Below, one piece after another: positions 25,150-37,852 of a DNA stretch of 64,000 bases. The DNA comes from Chaunax sp. Z400 (Eukaryota > Chordata > Actinopteri > Lophiiformes > Chaunacidae), in NCBI GenBank assembly GCA_037577475.1, contig CM075189.1, positions 17,027,839-17,091,838 on the forward strand. The letters are read 5' to 3'. How positions within the stretch are numbered: position 1 is the stretch's first letter; each line of letters begins with the position of its first letter. The translations under genes were made by a program, and so were the position numbers. The notes beneath the pieces were generated by a model. The model saw only the letters and a program-made list of their open reading frames with translations. It was not told the origin of the DNA and searched no databases.

Positions 25150-25835
25150 ACCTGTGGCCACACAGGAAATTGGACTCGAAAGCAGGACTCAGCAAACAAA
25201 ACTTGATTGAAGAACAAGCAACAAAAAACAGGGTCTTTACTTACCCCCAAAAAACCAGGCTTAGTGCACAGATGAGCAGAGGTATCAGGCAAACAATCCA
25301 TAGGAGAGGGCAGACTCAAAAAATGAGTAAACTGTAAAAAACACTAGATTAAAAACAGCTTGACGGTGAGACACAGAGGTAAAACAACAAAGGGGTCCAA
25401 AAGAGAAAGAGCACACAGACTATCTGGGAGGAGGGGAAACGAGACACAGGTGACACCAATCAGGGCGGGGCAGAGACTGGGAAACACACAGGTGACACCA
25501 ATCAGGGCGGGGCAGAGACTGGAAAACACACAGGTGACACCAATCAGGGCGGGGCAGAGACTGGAAAACACTCAGGTGACACCAATCAGGGCGGGGCAGA
25601 GACTGGAAAACACACAGGTGACACCAATCAGGGCGGGGCAGAGACTGGAAAACATACAGGTGACACCAATCAGGGCGGGGCAGAGACTGGAAAACATACA
25701 GGTGACACCAATCAGGGTGGAGACAGACACAACAACTGGAAAACACACAGGGAGCAGGAAGTCTCAGATTAAGAAACAAGCGAGTGAGAAAATAAAACAG
25801 AAAACATGGAACATAGAAGAACTAGACTGAGAACA
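25150..25835. mobile_element. Non-autonomous element containing a minisatellite
   Basis: The block begins near 'ggaaattggactcgaaagca', carries an A-rich middle, and then has an internal tandem array (25447-25716). It ends with 'gggagcaggaagtctcagat', 'aataaaacagaaaacatgga' and 'acat'. The words 'acacaggtgacaccaatcag' and 'aataaaacaggaagtaac'-like ends recur in many decayed fish elements, and a neighbour at 27410-27575 shares them. No terminal inverted repeat is obvious to me, so class and limits are uncertain. The 156-codon plus frame and 119-codon minus frame are artefacts of the tandem array. Confidence 0.45.
25447..25716. repeat. 42-bp minisatellite, seven units
   Basis: The unit starts caggtgacaccaatcagggc and continues ggggcagagactggaaaaca plus two bases. 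Units start at 25447, 25489, 25531, 25573, 25615, 25657 and 25699, exactly 42 bp apart. Units 2 to 6 differ at only one or two positions. Unit 7 changes 'gggcgg' to 'gggtgg' and then diverges, with a decayed partial unit up to about 25750. Because 42 is a multiple of three, the array stays open in several frames on both strands and mimics a repetitive protein. Confidence 0.95.
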
Positions 25836-27027
25836 TGACCTTTGGATGTTTGATGTGATGTATCAGTTTGTCCCTCTGAGGAGGTGAGATGCTCTGACTA
25901 TATCTAAAATACCCCAGCGAGACTCTGGCTTGATGTTAACACTGCTGTCTTCATGCCTGTCTGACAATAAGGATCACTTTGTGCCGCGATGAAAGCTAAA
26001 CGATGAAGATGTAAGTCTCCAGTCGAAACATGGAGCTTTTCATGATCGTTCTGTCAAAGTATGTAAACAAAAATAATATAAAGCTTAGTTTAGTGAAAGA
26101 GCAATGCTGAAGTGCTCTCCTTTCAGGATGTACTGAATCAAGGATGTACCATGGCAGCAGCAATTATCACTGGATGTCACCACAACATAAGAAGCCTCTT
26201 CTGAGCTGCTGTATTGTATTTCAACATATCGCACATTGTCACAGCAGTTCTTCCTGCTGAAGCTGCTCATACAGTATGAGGTGAGGTGGCCTTGAGGTAG
26301 CATGAAGTGCTGAGTTACTTTATTATGTTTACTTGATCCCCATCAAAAATCCAGCTGCACTGAAAAAAGTCCCGTGTTCCCCTTTTGACGGATACCTCAT
26401 GGTCACATCAACAGCAAGGCTCCAGCTCAGATTTATGGCTCTCCTTATGCATCTTAATGTCTCCGAGAGAGAAAATAGCTTTAGATGACAAAACAATAAA
26501 GCTTGCTGGAAGCCAAGAATCAATACACTTTGTTAAAACAAGTTGGAATCATTGTGTGGGGGTCATTGATTCTCAATAGATGTATGACTCACTACAGTAG
26601 CACCTGCAAACAGCCCTTGTTCCTCTCTAATTGTCTCTCTAGATGCCATTTAAAAAACTTAGCCATCTGTCTTTTTAAATGAGTTCACAAGTGTGTGCAG
26701 AAAAATAAAACAAAAACATAATGGCAGAATCCCAGAGGCTAGCTGCATCAACAAGCCCATCAATGGTCCATTGGCAAATTTTAATGTCGCTTACATCACT
26801 AACTGCAGTGGTTGATGAGGACTGACAGTGGCGTTAAGCATCAATAGTTGTTTACTGCCTGTCAGCTCAAGTCAATTGAATAAGAAAGTGGGAAGATGTT
26901 TTGTTGAGCAAATGTTCTTTGACTTGACATGGAGATGGTTGCTGAAACTTTCTTTTTAACTTTTTAAGGACCAAAGTTGTCACAGTCGTACTGAAACAAA
27001 AAAGTTGAGGACCACAGGACTAATGCT
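25836..27027. other. Unique DNA, no gene seen
   Basis: Frames of 64-72 codons without domains. No repeat family is recognised. Confidence 0.4.
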
Positions 27028-27400
27028 GTGTCTCAAATCACATACTTCCACTATATAAGTGCATAAGTGTGGAACGATGGATACTTCTCACCCTCAATGG
27101 TCGCCATCTTGGCTACATAGCAGGAAGGGACGAGACTTATCAAGCTCGTGAAAATTACGGCCGAGGAAGCGACGGTTACGGCGGAGAACAACAGCAACAT
27201 ATAAATAAAAGTACGAAGGAAGCACCATTTCAGATGAAATGTGGAGAGTACATTGAGCCGGCAGATATTTTTGAAAGTGACGCGATGTTGGTGGTCAAAT
27301 GCTGTCATTTTCCAGTAAGTATATCGCAGCAATATCCGATTTAAGACAGCACTACACTGTTGAGATTCACGCACTGTGATCATATATTGATGACGAACTG
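27028..27400. mobile_element. Possible decayed DNA-transposon fragment
   Basis: The start 'tgtgtctcaaatcacatact' followed by 'tccactatataagtgcataa' resembles the ends of small non-autonomous DNA transposons that are common in fish. I cannot find the matching inverted terminus downstream. The 91-codon plus frame and 117-codon minus frame lie on top of each other and neither shows a domain. Confidence 0.3.
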
Positions 27401-27409
27401 GCAACAGAA

Positions 27410-27575
27410 GACTAAATACAGGGGGGGTAACAAGGGGAGATAGGGAACAGGTTAAGCCTGGACACAGGTGAAATCAATTAACAATCTAAAGGGAGGGAAA
27501 ACAGACAAAGACAAGAGGTGAAAAGCATGGAGAGGGAAGATAACTCTTTCAAAATAAAACAGGAAGTAACAAACT
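27410..27575. mobile_element. Fragment sharing motifs with the 25150-25835 element
   Basis: Contains 'gacacaggtgaaatcaatta', 'acaaagacaagaggtgaaaa' and 'aataaaacaggaagtaacaa', the same order of words as the 3' half of the element at 25150-25835 (one 'acaggtgacaccaatcag' unit, then 'aataaaacagaaaac'). It carries a single unit of the motif, so the minisatellite expansion happened in the other copy. Confidence 0.4.
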
Positions 27576-27617
27576 CAACTCAACTTTTATTAGCCTTTTA
27601 TTTATAAGTATATAAAT

Positions 27618-28235
27618 AATTGGATCCCATCACAAACACTGTTGAATTGTCAAGACTTGAATGTGTGTTTTGGGATTAAATGGGCTATGTTATTAGAACA
27701 CTTCCCATGAGGACCCCATCTGCAGTGTGTTACGGGGCATTGACCGTGTATTATAACAACTAATGCATTCATACTGTTTTATGAATACAGTCATAAACAC
27801 ACATTATGCTATCTGATGTCAAAACCTATAGATTTATCAGTGTATTGTGGGTGCTCTTAGTTAATTATAAATAGAGGTAGACTGTTAGAGCTTATTATGA
27901 CTTACACTCACTGATACAAACCTCCACAATCAACTGCATTAAGGACTCATAGTATGCTCTAACAATCCCTGCAGTATCATATGTTATCATTTTATGTCTT
28001 ACATAACATGAAATGCATGTTGATGCGTCTATAATGTATGCTTCATCACAACATTTAATTGCTCATGGTTGACTGTAATGCATTTTCATGCATTTAATCT
28101 GTGCTGAATAATAAGTGGTATAAGTACACAGAGGTATAGAGTGTCATAAGGAGGCACGGAAGACACTCCTTCTCATATGCAGTATATGAAATATGCTCTG
28201 TATAAATATGACTTATTATAAATAATAATAAGCAG
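27618..28235. repeat. Dispersed teleost repeat (family D), about 600 bp
   Basis: Shows a chain of words known to me from teleost genomes: 'catgaggaccccatc', 'tgtgttacggggcattga', 'tagtatgctctaacaatc', and near the end 'gtgtcataaggaggcacgga', 'agacactccttctcatatgc' and 'tgactta'. The 'cataaggaggca...gaagacactcct' block at 28144-28176 is the most diagnostic. There is no coding content and the class is unknown to me. Confidence 0.5.
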
Positions 28236-29324
28236 AATTCAATTAAAATCGCAGCAGCAGCATGAGAGGATTTACCTCATCATTTTCTTTTCCACTCAAC
28301 CATTTCTGTAGTTTTTTGCCTTTTTTTTTAATCTCCTTCCTAACAGCTGCTTCCTTCTATCATTAATTGTGTTTCTTGTGTCTTCCCAACTTTTTTCTAT
28401 TCATCTCACTGTTTGTGTGTATTGTTTGTCTAATGCGTCTTTCAATTATTGATGGCCCCTCTGGATTTTAATCTTTTATATATCAAAAGTCAATTTACTG
28501 GGAACATGAATGCATTAAACACCCACAACTATTCGTTTCCTCAGTTTAAAAAGAAGAACAAAGAGAGCAAATGCAAAGCCCTTTCACAAGATTGCAGCGT
28601 ACGTACAAAAGCAAGCCTATTATTTTAAGATTAATGCGAGGCAGTTGTTTCACCACTGAAAATATTACAGCATTACAAAAGCATCGTGGTAAATTGAGCA
28701 CAGTATGGAACAATAAAATAACCATCCAGCTTAATCTGTGATCATAGATTTTCATTTTTAGATGTGTTGCTCTGTACAGTATGTATACAGGAACAGCCTG
28801 TTGGCTCTTTATTAATAAAACAAAATTCACCTGATTCCAGACATTTCATTTATACTAGGAAAGGAGAAGAGTGCCACGCTGTCACGACAGAAGATAAAAG
28901 ACAAAGAAGAAAAATAGGCCTGATCGCAGCAGGAGGCACAAGAGAGCTTCTCAGGGTGTGTTAGTGGAAAATGGATGGTCCTCAAAGGTTTTCGACAAGA
29001 ACAGATTGTATTGAAGACTTAAATCACAGTTTGAAGAATCTGCAACATTTGTCCACTTTGCTGCTTGCAGAACACAAAATTGTTCAAGCTGCAGCCAGTT
29101 TATAGAAGCTTTTACTGTACAATTGTTCCCTAGAAAAACCGAGTGACTGCTTTTCTAAGGAAATTGCTGGATGAACAGGAAACGGGGCTGTGCTGCGTCT
29201 TTGGCAGAACAATGAGGAAAAAAATCCTGGAGAAACAGATACCACTGAGGCACCAACAGTTCCACATCAAATCACAATGATCTCAGTGATCCCCATTTAA
29301 GAGGCGCAATCCAAGATCTAATCC

Positions 29325-29325
<1 letters not shown>
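28236..29325. other. AT-rich DNA, nothing recognised
   Basis: No domain-bearing frame. The sequence is A/T-rich around 28300-28330 and has no identifiable repeat before the dinucleotide tract. Confidence 0.4.

Positions 29326-29403
<78 letters not shown>
29326..29403. repeat. (TA)n microsatellite, about 78 bp
   Basis: Uninterrupted alternating TA from about 29326 to 29403. It is the longest pure simple repeat in the window, self-complementary and likely to be length-polymorphic. It produces a meaningless isoleucine-tyrosine frame on the minus strand (29272-29457). Confidence 0.95.
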
Positions 29404-29406
<3 letters not shown>

Positions 29407-32400
29407 AAAAGAATAAGTGAAAAGTACTGAAGTTACTGCCTGATTTGAGGGTTCCACCTTTATAAATATTATTTATACTGTATATGTCCTTTTAGATTAC
29501 CTCTCACACAACACCAGGACATTATTTGCCAACAGACTGGACACAATCCACTAGTGTGTCATGCATTATACAACATAGCTGATCAAAGTAAGTCTGCAAT
29601 GTGTTTTGCTCATTCAAACTGTCAGGTTTCTATACTTTATTCTTTTTGCAGCTATCTCATCATCTGAGGTTTAGAAAAGCAGTTCAAACATACAAGATTT
29701 ATCCACTTGCATAGGAATAATTCTGGTAGTCTGGTTTGTTGGAGGTCGGTGATAAAAAAAATAAAAAAAATCCCAATATGCTGATAGATGATATTCCTTC
29801 TCTGTGGTTATAGTGTATGTCATTTGGCCGTAAATAAAACCCTCTTGAAATGATCCCCCCTCATCTTATCTTCTATAGAACCACACTCATCCTCATAGGT
29901 GTCTTTTGTCAGGGCGTTTATGATTAAATGGTTAAAGAGCACAAAAGTCAAGATCACTGCACACTTTCATCAGATTTCAGAGGGATGTGTGAGGTTATAT
30001 TACCGTCGTCAAGGTCAGTGCTTTGAAAGGGCAACAAAGTGAATTATGCACACCTCTATTTGGCCCTCCCAAGAGATGTGTGAAAATAAAATAACCCAAC
30101 ATCTCAGACTGTGGCATTCATCAAAAACCACTTGTGCAGGCATTATTTTAAGTATTTACTCTCAGAGACCATTACCAAAAGGTCAGAAAGGGGATTTTTC
30201 TTTTTTTTTGTTGCTGTGGATGTGTTTTGGTGTCTGTTATCCCTCAGTGATGATGAAATCACAAACCTCACACAAGCCCTGTGATAGAGGGCAAAACAGA
30301 GTTAAATTTTTTTCAGCTAAAGCGTTCGGGCGGCCATTGTGGTGCAGGGGCTGTGTTTGCTTCATTTTAGCTTATCATTCATGCAGAGTTGCTCTAGATA
30401 AAGGAGTAAATCTCACAGTAGTACACTGGCAACAAAACGAAGTGGGAAGGTCACATGAAAGATCTTTTAATGTTTAATGCACTGCTGGCATTCCCTTTGT
30501 CAAGCTGCTTCTCACAGTTTTTAAAAGACGAGACTCAAAACTACAAAGTTTTCCTGTTCAAAAAAATCCATATTTAATGCTTAATATGTATTTTTCAGTT
30601 CAAGGTTACTTTGGCTTCATGACACAGGGATGATGGGAGAACTGTGAATTGATTTCACTCCCAGCAAAAGACTTCCCTCACTCATACCACTTTCCATTTG
30701 ACAGCTGATGTCTCTTCACTGTGAGATTATGTCTTTGAGATGTTTTGGTTTCTGCATAAAGCTTTTAGGCATAAACAGGTCAGTGCTTGTCTGATTTATG
30801 GCAACTGTCTATTCAAGCAGCTTTTGTGCACCAGCATGGTAGTGGCACTATATCTTCCTGTGTATTCAACCCAATTATTCAAATCACTCAATAGAGCCTA
30901 AGGTTGTTGAACCATGGTGGGTCTGACCACATTTCATTCTCCCTCATCCAAAAATAAAGACACATTCTACTGGCCATGAAGGACCTCAGATATTCTCCAG
31001 CTTCCTAATTGTCACCATGGTGATAATCTGGTTACATGTGGTCTCTGTGCCTCCCTGGCTTACATGAGAGCCACATGCTTATTTTTCAACAGTTCTCTGT
31101 TGAAAATGTATGTGTTTATGTTTATACTTGTACAAATATTAATTTCCAAGTCTTTATTTTTTGATGGCTTTTTATTACGTTTTGGTTTTTTGTTATATCT
31201 GTCTATTACCTGCAGCAACACATGCAAACTGAAGTCTTGGTTATGATTCAGCCTTAAACGCAGTCTGATGTGAGGTCCACGTTCGCTTCAGGGCACTCAA
31301 ATGCATGTCTTGTGTTTCAAACCTCATCAAGTGTCACCTCAAGTCTCCTCCAGCCTCCATTGTATCAATTTACTTAGAATTGTGTAATAAATGCAGAAGT
31401 GCCTTTTAAACAACCAAAGAAGTTAATGAAGGGAACCACTTTTTTATTAGGTGAAATTCAGAACGTTATTTTTTCCAAAATAGGACGAGTTTAAAGGAGT
31501 TTAAAGAGCTCAGTTCCCAAAGTAATCATTAGTTAATTTATTTTTTCATACACCTCCTCAGCTATCTAAGACAAGAAGGCTAATAGAAAAAAACCCATAG
31601 GCTTTTTATTTTCTAAGATTAAGGCAGTTAGTTGTCACTAAAGTGGTTTTGCTCAGGGCTTTTTTCATGCTTTTTTATTTCGGTAGTGCTGAATATGGCA
31701 TTATTTCAACGGGGGATATTATTTCAATCGCCGCTAACACAAACCTGGAAAGTAATAATACAGCTGAAAAACCCTTTTTTTCCTCCTCCTCATCTCCCAG
31801 ACTCTCCAACTGTCAGGTTTTCAATGGCTACTTCTTGCAATAATAACAAAATGAGGCATTTAATTATCTCAAGTCGAATGATCAGAGTATCTAAAGTGTG
31901 CTTTCTAATTGTGCTGCTTTTTTTTTAAATGTCATTTGCCGAAGATCCAAATGCCATTTTCTGGGAGGTGTATCAGAAATTGCTTTCTCTTTATTTTAGC
32001 TATTCATTGTGCTGTTGCAGCTATTGAATGTCTCCCCAAAGGGAAAGATTCATCCATTTTATGGGTTGAATGGATGCAATGCTAATAGGCTTCTGCAGGT
32101 ATTTATGTGCATGACACAAAAGTTCACCTTTGTCACACAAAGAATGTGATGAAAAGAGGAGGTGACACAGAACGTCATTCATCCTTTGACTCCTTTCTTT
32201 GAAGGTTACACTTGAGAGATAAGATGAGATGTGTGTGAATTAGTTTTTACTTTACTAATATAGGCATTATTGTCATTTTTCTTAGACCAGAAAAAAAACT
32301 TTCTTTACTCATATTTAATACAGATCTACCTTAAAGATATTAGCTTACTTAAATTATTTTTTAACTTAAGAAATGGAGCTAAATGTTAAAGAAACTGGGG

Positions 32401-33971
32401 AAATAAGGAGGAAAATAGAGTTAGAGAGTCATACTTGTTAAGATTATCATGAAGTCAAACATTGTTTTTGAACCTACCGTTATCATTCACTTTAATGAAG
32501 TAGCCAATCGATGTGTTTACATTCAGTTTACATCTCTATATTGGGATATTAATTGTTTCTGTAGTAGTTTGCCATTCCTGCCTTGAATTGATTGCCTTTG
32601 TGATTGTAAATGTTTGCCAAGTTCTTTTTTTTTGATTATTTGAGAAATAGTTGCTCTTATTCTGTATTTCTGGTAAATGCTCACATCCTGAAATTTTAAG
32701 TTCTTTAATTTTAATATTGGTGTTTTATAGTCATATTATATTGTATATCCTAGTACGTATTTAGACAAGTAAAATCATGTTTTTCATTGTAAAGAATGTT
32801 ACATTTGATTTTATGAAGAAATACAAAGATATTTGCTATACATATTTAGTTTTATTATAAATTTGGTTATAAATTAAACTACTAATAGTATATAAAAGTA
32901 AAATGGAAAAGCTCATTTGATTGAACCATTAGCTATACATGACTACCCTATTTTCAGTTTTGGATGGTCTAACATTAACTTTTAAATGATAAAATCACCT
33001 TTTATTGGTTTCCTGAGTGGCAAAAATCTGCTCATGTGCTAGAAAATTGTTAAGTTTAATGACACATATTTCTCAGTAAGGCTGCTCTGCACTTGGAGAA
33101 ATTGTAGAAATCCAAGCTGAATGTGAATGCTGTGCAGAAAAGAATATATTGTCTCCACTGAAACTGCCTGACAGCATTGCAGAACTCAATTCCTCTCCAT
33201 TAAACATTCATCCTCTTTATCCCATTTAGTGCAGAAAATGAGAAGGGAAAATGTTTTCAGACAAAATTGTTCATGTGCAGAAAAACAGAAAGAAACAGAT
33301 TGCAGGAAATTACTTTTCACTTACTTAGATAAGTTTAAAGTACTATAACTTATTTTTAGACATCTTACTCTCATCATGGTTTTATAATGTATTCTGGAGA
33401 GGAATAAAATAATTGTCAATGACATGTCAGCCCTCCTCAACCACAGTGGGAAACTGAGTCATTAAATCTGGGAAGAGTGGATTATGGTTCTGCTCAGAAT
33501 AAACATAAAATGGAATTGCGTTTAAAGTTTTCCAGTTACATCAATGTTATTTATGAGGCAGGGACACTGTTAACAAAGAAATAATGGAGCACCTTGTGTC
33601 AAAACTCAGACATACATCATAATTGGCATTGTGCTCCATGTGAATCTGCACCGGTGTATTTAACTGGAGGGCCAGTTTGACACACTGTCAGCATAGTTCC
33701 AAAAGTATGGAAATTACAGACTCCATCTTGCAGTTGTCTAATTAATAATATAGTAGCAGGTAGCACATCATCTTGAGGAAATGCATTCATATTGGACAAT
33801 TTCGCATCTTGCAATTTACATCCAGTGGCAATGTCCAGTAAATAAGAAGGAAGCGTGCCCTTTATGTGACAAGTAAATGGCAATGAAGGATGGGAGAATC
33901 TGAGTTCCAAAACCAGTGTTTTTAAAATTCCTGCAGTCTTAACTGTGCATGAAAACTCATTTTTTTTAGAG
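29404..33971. other. Unique 4.5-kb stretch, no gene seen
   Basis: No recognised repeat or gene. The 143-codon plus frame at 30046-30477 shows no domain, no start context and no splice logic. The region 32230-33000 is markedly AT-rich. The part 31620-31930 is repeat-free with unusual words such as 'caatcgccgctaacac' and is listed as a possible regulatory element. Confidence 0.4.
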
Positions 33972-34135
33972 GGAAAGTTTGACATTTTGGCAAAAACACT
34001 TAATTTGCTCTCCTGCTGAGAGATAGATGAGAAGATTGATACCATTCTCATGTCACTACAAAGCTACAGATACACCCAGCAGCTAAACTTGATCAGCACA
34101 AAGACTGGAAGCAGAGGGAGACAATTAATATAGTT
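33972..34135 (+). repeat. Dispersed teleost repeat (family B), copy 2
   Basis: Contains 'agggaaagtttgacattttg', 'ctcctgctgagagatagatg', 'agaagattgataccattctc' and 'cacaaagactggaagcagag'. It is the same family and orientation as the copy at 948-1240 but covers mainly the 5' portion. The 144-codon minus frame (33617-34051) overlaps it and has no domain. Confidence 0.6.
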
Positions 34136-36121
34136 GTGTCAAATGGTCAAATAAATCTAATTCGAAGTGTTGAACTCAATAGTGTCTATAATAATCTAGA
34201 TATTGACTCAACAAATTAGAAAGTAATGTCAACCAAGGCCCCGCCCCCACAGACCCAGTGCTATGGGGGGTCAGGCCTGCCCATCCAGGAATTTGGCCCA
34301 CTTTGGAAAAATCAGCATCAACTCTATTTTTGGGATTAACACAATAAATTTTTTTAATCTATTAATACCACCTGTTACTTATGGATCTGTTATACAACAG
34401 TCTCTCTAGTTGCCTATGTGAAAGTCAGACATGTGACACGGTCCACCACCCTTACCTTCACACCTTTAATATCCGCCTAATTCCTGTATTGCCACTGTAT
34501 TGACATTGTATGTAAATCGTGAAGTGCAGAATTGACCAAAATGGAGTTTGTGGAACACTGGAGTTCATATCTTGTCACAGACCTGCAATATAAATTGCCC
34601 TTTTTTATACTGTGACCACATTTCTTCCCAAGTAAAAAGAAATTGACTGCTGCTTACTATAATAGGCACTGTAAAACAGCTATCGGTACAGCTTGTTTGC
34701 ATATGATTACATTCTATTTTTATTGACTTTTAGAACATTTCCCAAGTTTTTTAGAATTAATGGATTTGTGAACTGAAACAGAGTGAAAGCAAAAACGTTT
34801 TTTTTAAATTCAAATCAGTTAAAAGATTTGGAGGCATCAAACTAGATTGTGATATCTGCTCTGAGTAGAATATTGAATGAAGAAAACAGTGAATGTGTGA
34901 CATAGATGAACAAATAGCTATCATCTAGTATCTTAAACAGTCTAATGAGGTTCTGATGTTGAATGCATAATACAAGACTTGCCTGCATGATAGTTTCTGA
35001 ATGTCGGGACCTTGTAGAGAATCCTAAATGATCACAAGGCAAATGTACCAACCTGGACAACGCATACGACTGCTTATATAAGAAGAATAGAAATGATGGC
35101 GTTAACAGGGCCTTCTCTCACCTTAGTACATCAATGGTTGTGTCATTGAGAAGCCTTATTAATTCCGTAAACATCTTGAATAACATGAATCTGCCACTGG
35201 TAACACAACATGACTTATTATAAGGAGTAAAGATTCTCTGTGCATTGTGTTGCACATCCTCTGATATTCTCTGGATGGAAATAAATAATTGGATGCCATC
35301 AAAAAGAGGAGACAAAAACCAATACATGGTGCAGATGTCTGGAATCCACAACCACAGGGGCACAATAGCTCCACAAGAGAAAACAGCATGCAGACTGTAT
35401 GCAGAGCAGGTTTAGTGCATGAAATTGAACACTTTGCAGCCACTATATTCGATTGTCACAAGATACATTGGCAATCAACCCCTAACAGTGGAAACAATCC
35501 TGCAATATCAATCTTGATTTGCACAAGATGTGTCCTCTGCCTTCTAAATCGTGCCCCGACTGCACCCGTTTGATGGAATGCATATTGTGTTAGCAACAAC
35601 TGGGCAGGTGAATTTGTTTTTCACCTTCTGCACTTAATGGGATGTGAAGTAAGCGGATCCTTAGTGCCCACTCCTAGTTGAGTACATTACAGAAGGACAC
35701 CGCTAAAAGATTTATCGGACAAGACTGTTCATGTGAAAGTTTGCCGGTGACTTCATGTAAAACATTTAAGGTTTCATTTATATTTGCTGAGTCCAAACTC
35801 CGCTCTCCTGCTCTGACTCACATTTCCACTGTCGTCTTCCTGCAGCAATTCACCTCTCATGAGATTTCAGAGCAAGACTTCTCCTTGATCCTGTCCATAT
35901 TGTCGTCAGACATTCAGAGAAACAATATCAGCCTGTGAATGAAAAAAAACTGGTAATTTTATTGGATGTAAATTTGATGGCCGGAGTTGCCCTAAAGCAC
36001 GCATTTTGCTATTGCAGCTGCGTCATTGCTGATGGCAGAAGCGATCCACTGGACCAAATCCAAACCTCTTATGCACTAGAATGTGTAAACATATGGCCCA
36101 GGTTTAACTACAACATTTGTG
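34136..36121. other. Unique DNA, no gene seen
   Basis: A short GC-rich patch (34235-34300, with 'gccccgcccccacagacc') stands out from an AT-rich background. Frames of 65-94 codons lack domains. Confidence 0.4.
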
Positions 36122-36400
36122 TCCAAGGATAAAGATGCCTCCGCCAATGCAAAAACTCAATTTGTGTTGATGTGGATAACCTCTATCATAAGTTAATGTG
36201 GACAAACTGACAAGAAAATCTCCTAAGTTCAGATGTACCACATAAAAATAATCAAATTCAAGAAACCAATTATGAGATGCACACCTTTGGGCCCCTACAA
36301 AGCATTGAGACATGTCATTGAATTCTGTCCAGTGGTTTCTGAGGAGATGTGGATAGACTATACCCCGTTACGTACCAATGACTGGATGGATGTGTGGGCA
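36122..36400. repeat. Possible dispersed repeat (family H)
   Basis: Begins with 'tgcctccgccaatgcaaaaa' and later has 'cattgaattctgtccagtgg' and 'tttctgaggagat'. The 'cctccgccaa' and 'ctgtccagtggtt' words belong to a group of teleost repeats related to family G, in the opposite orientation. The match is loose. Confidence 0.35.
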
Positions 36401-37852
36401 GAAAAAGTGGGGATAAAAAAAAACCTCTATGTTCCCTTTTAAGAAAAAATGGCAGGAAATATAAGTTGAAATATGAAATGTTTTTTTTTTATGTAAAAAA
36501 AAGAAGTAAATTGACAGATGAAGATGCAGGTAGGGATTTAACCTCTAACTTTGGTGGCATCACAACAGCACATGCTAACATTGCTTGCTAATGAGGTGAT
36601 GAGAGATTGCCTGTTATCCATCTGTGGCTGTTTTCTCCTTGTGCTCAATGTGCAAATGATTATTCATCAAACTAGTTGTTCTATGTTATGCATTTATGCA
36701 TATGCAGTTTAACATTACATAGCTTGTAAAGCACATTAATGAAGTTTGCTTTTCAAATATTTCTAAGCATCAGTCTTAGTTGACTAGACTAGAGTAATGT
36801 TAGATTGAGTGATGTCTGAATGAAAACGTTGAACGTGATCTAGCGCACATCTGTAATTTTTTTCTATTTGGATCTGTGCAGATAATCATACACAGCAGTT
36901 ACATCATTATGTCCTGACCAAAAAATGTTTTTTTTTTACATAGAATAGGATCATTCTAATTGACTTATTATACTAAAACATGCACGTATTCTATATGTTT
37001 GATGAATATCGACATTCACAGTCCATCCCTAGTTCTTACACTTTAAAATAATATGCAGTGGTAGGATAGTTGGGGAAAACAGAAAATCAATCTATGACGC
37101 TGTTTGCTCCAGTTATAGATAATGGGCCATAAGAGCCATTTAAAATTCTTTCGCAGGCTTCCCTCCATACAAATCAGCACAGTCAGAACTGACAGCAGCA
37201 TCGGAAATGTGCTCTGTGATGATTAACAGTCCTCCTGATTCAAGGTGATATCTATGCCGCTGTGTTGAACTCTCGGTTGCCATGTCTCATTATCTCTACC
37301 CTGCTAATGGAAGGAGGAGACAAATAATTCATCTGCCCTGATGGTGACATGGACTATAACGGGTCTCCTTGTGGGAGAATGACACCTTGTCAGAGAACGG
37401 AGCATGAGAAATCAGATACTCGAGGTGAAAGTGAAATGCAGGTTTAGTTCAAACGGCTATATACAGTTTGCCTTATTTAAAGTCCGACTAATCCTCACTT
37501 CTCACATCCTAGTTTCTGTTATTGTGTCATTTTTTAACGATGGATCAAAACTACAAAAATGGACACGAAAGTGCAAACAAATTTATTTTAATGAGGTATT
37601 TGCTTTTAAACAATATAAGGTTTTGAAGTCTCCTTGAAAAGCTTTTAAAAATCCATACTTGTGTCAATGCAAGGATGAGAAAAGAGACTACATAGTAGGC
37701 TCTAAATTAAAAACAAAGGTTTAATTAACTACATAGGACCATAAATGAAATTAATTGTGAACAGACAAAATCTGGCAGTGCTTGAGATAATTAACCCACC
37801 GTAATAAAACTTAGCATTGCAGCTATGGGTGACATGGTCTGTAGTAATATAA
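36401..37852. other. AT-rich DNA, nothing recognised
   Basis: Contains T- and A-runs (36480-36510, 36930-36940). No domain-bearing frame and no recognised repeat before the SINE at 37853. Confidence 0.4.

Noticed and set aside
25447..25716. CRISPR-like array
   Set aside because: The repeats are contiguous with no unique spacers, and the host is a vertebrate; it is a minisatellite.
25360..25830. 156-codon open frame (and the 119-codon minus frame at 25420-25779)
   Set aside because: Entirely caused by the 42-bp tandem repeat, whose length is a multiple of three; it lies within a transposable element.
28990..29020. Shared word 'aacagattgtattgaag' with 54945-54975
   Set aside because: A single shared word of about 17 bases with no flanking similarity that I can see; probably coincidence.
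30046..30477. 143-codon plus-strand open frame
   Set aside because: No domain, no codon or compositional sign of coding and no conserved motif; expected by chance in 64 kb of six-frame sequence.
33617..34051. 144-codon minus-strand open frame
   Set aside because: Partly overlaps a dispersed repeat (family B) and shows no domain.
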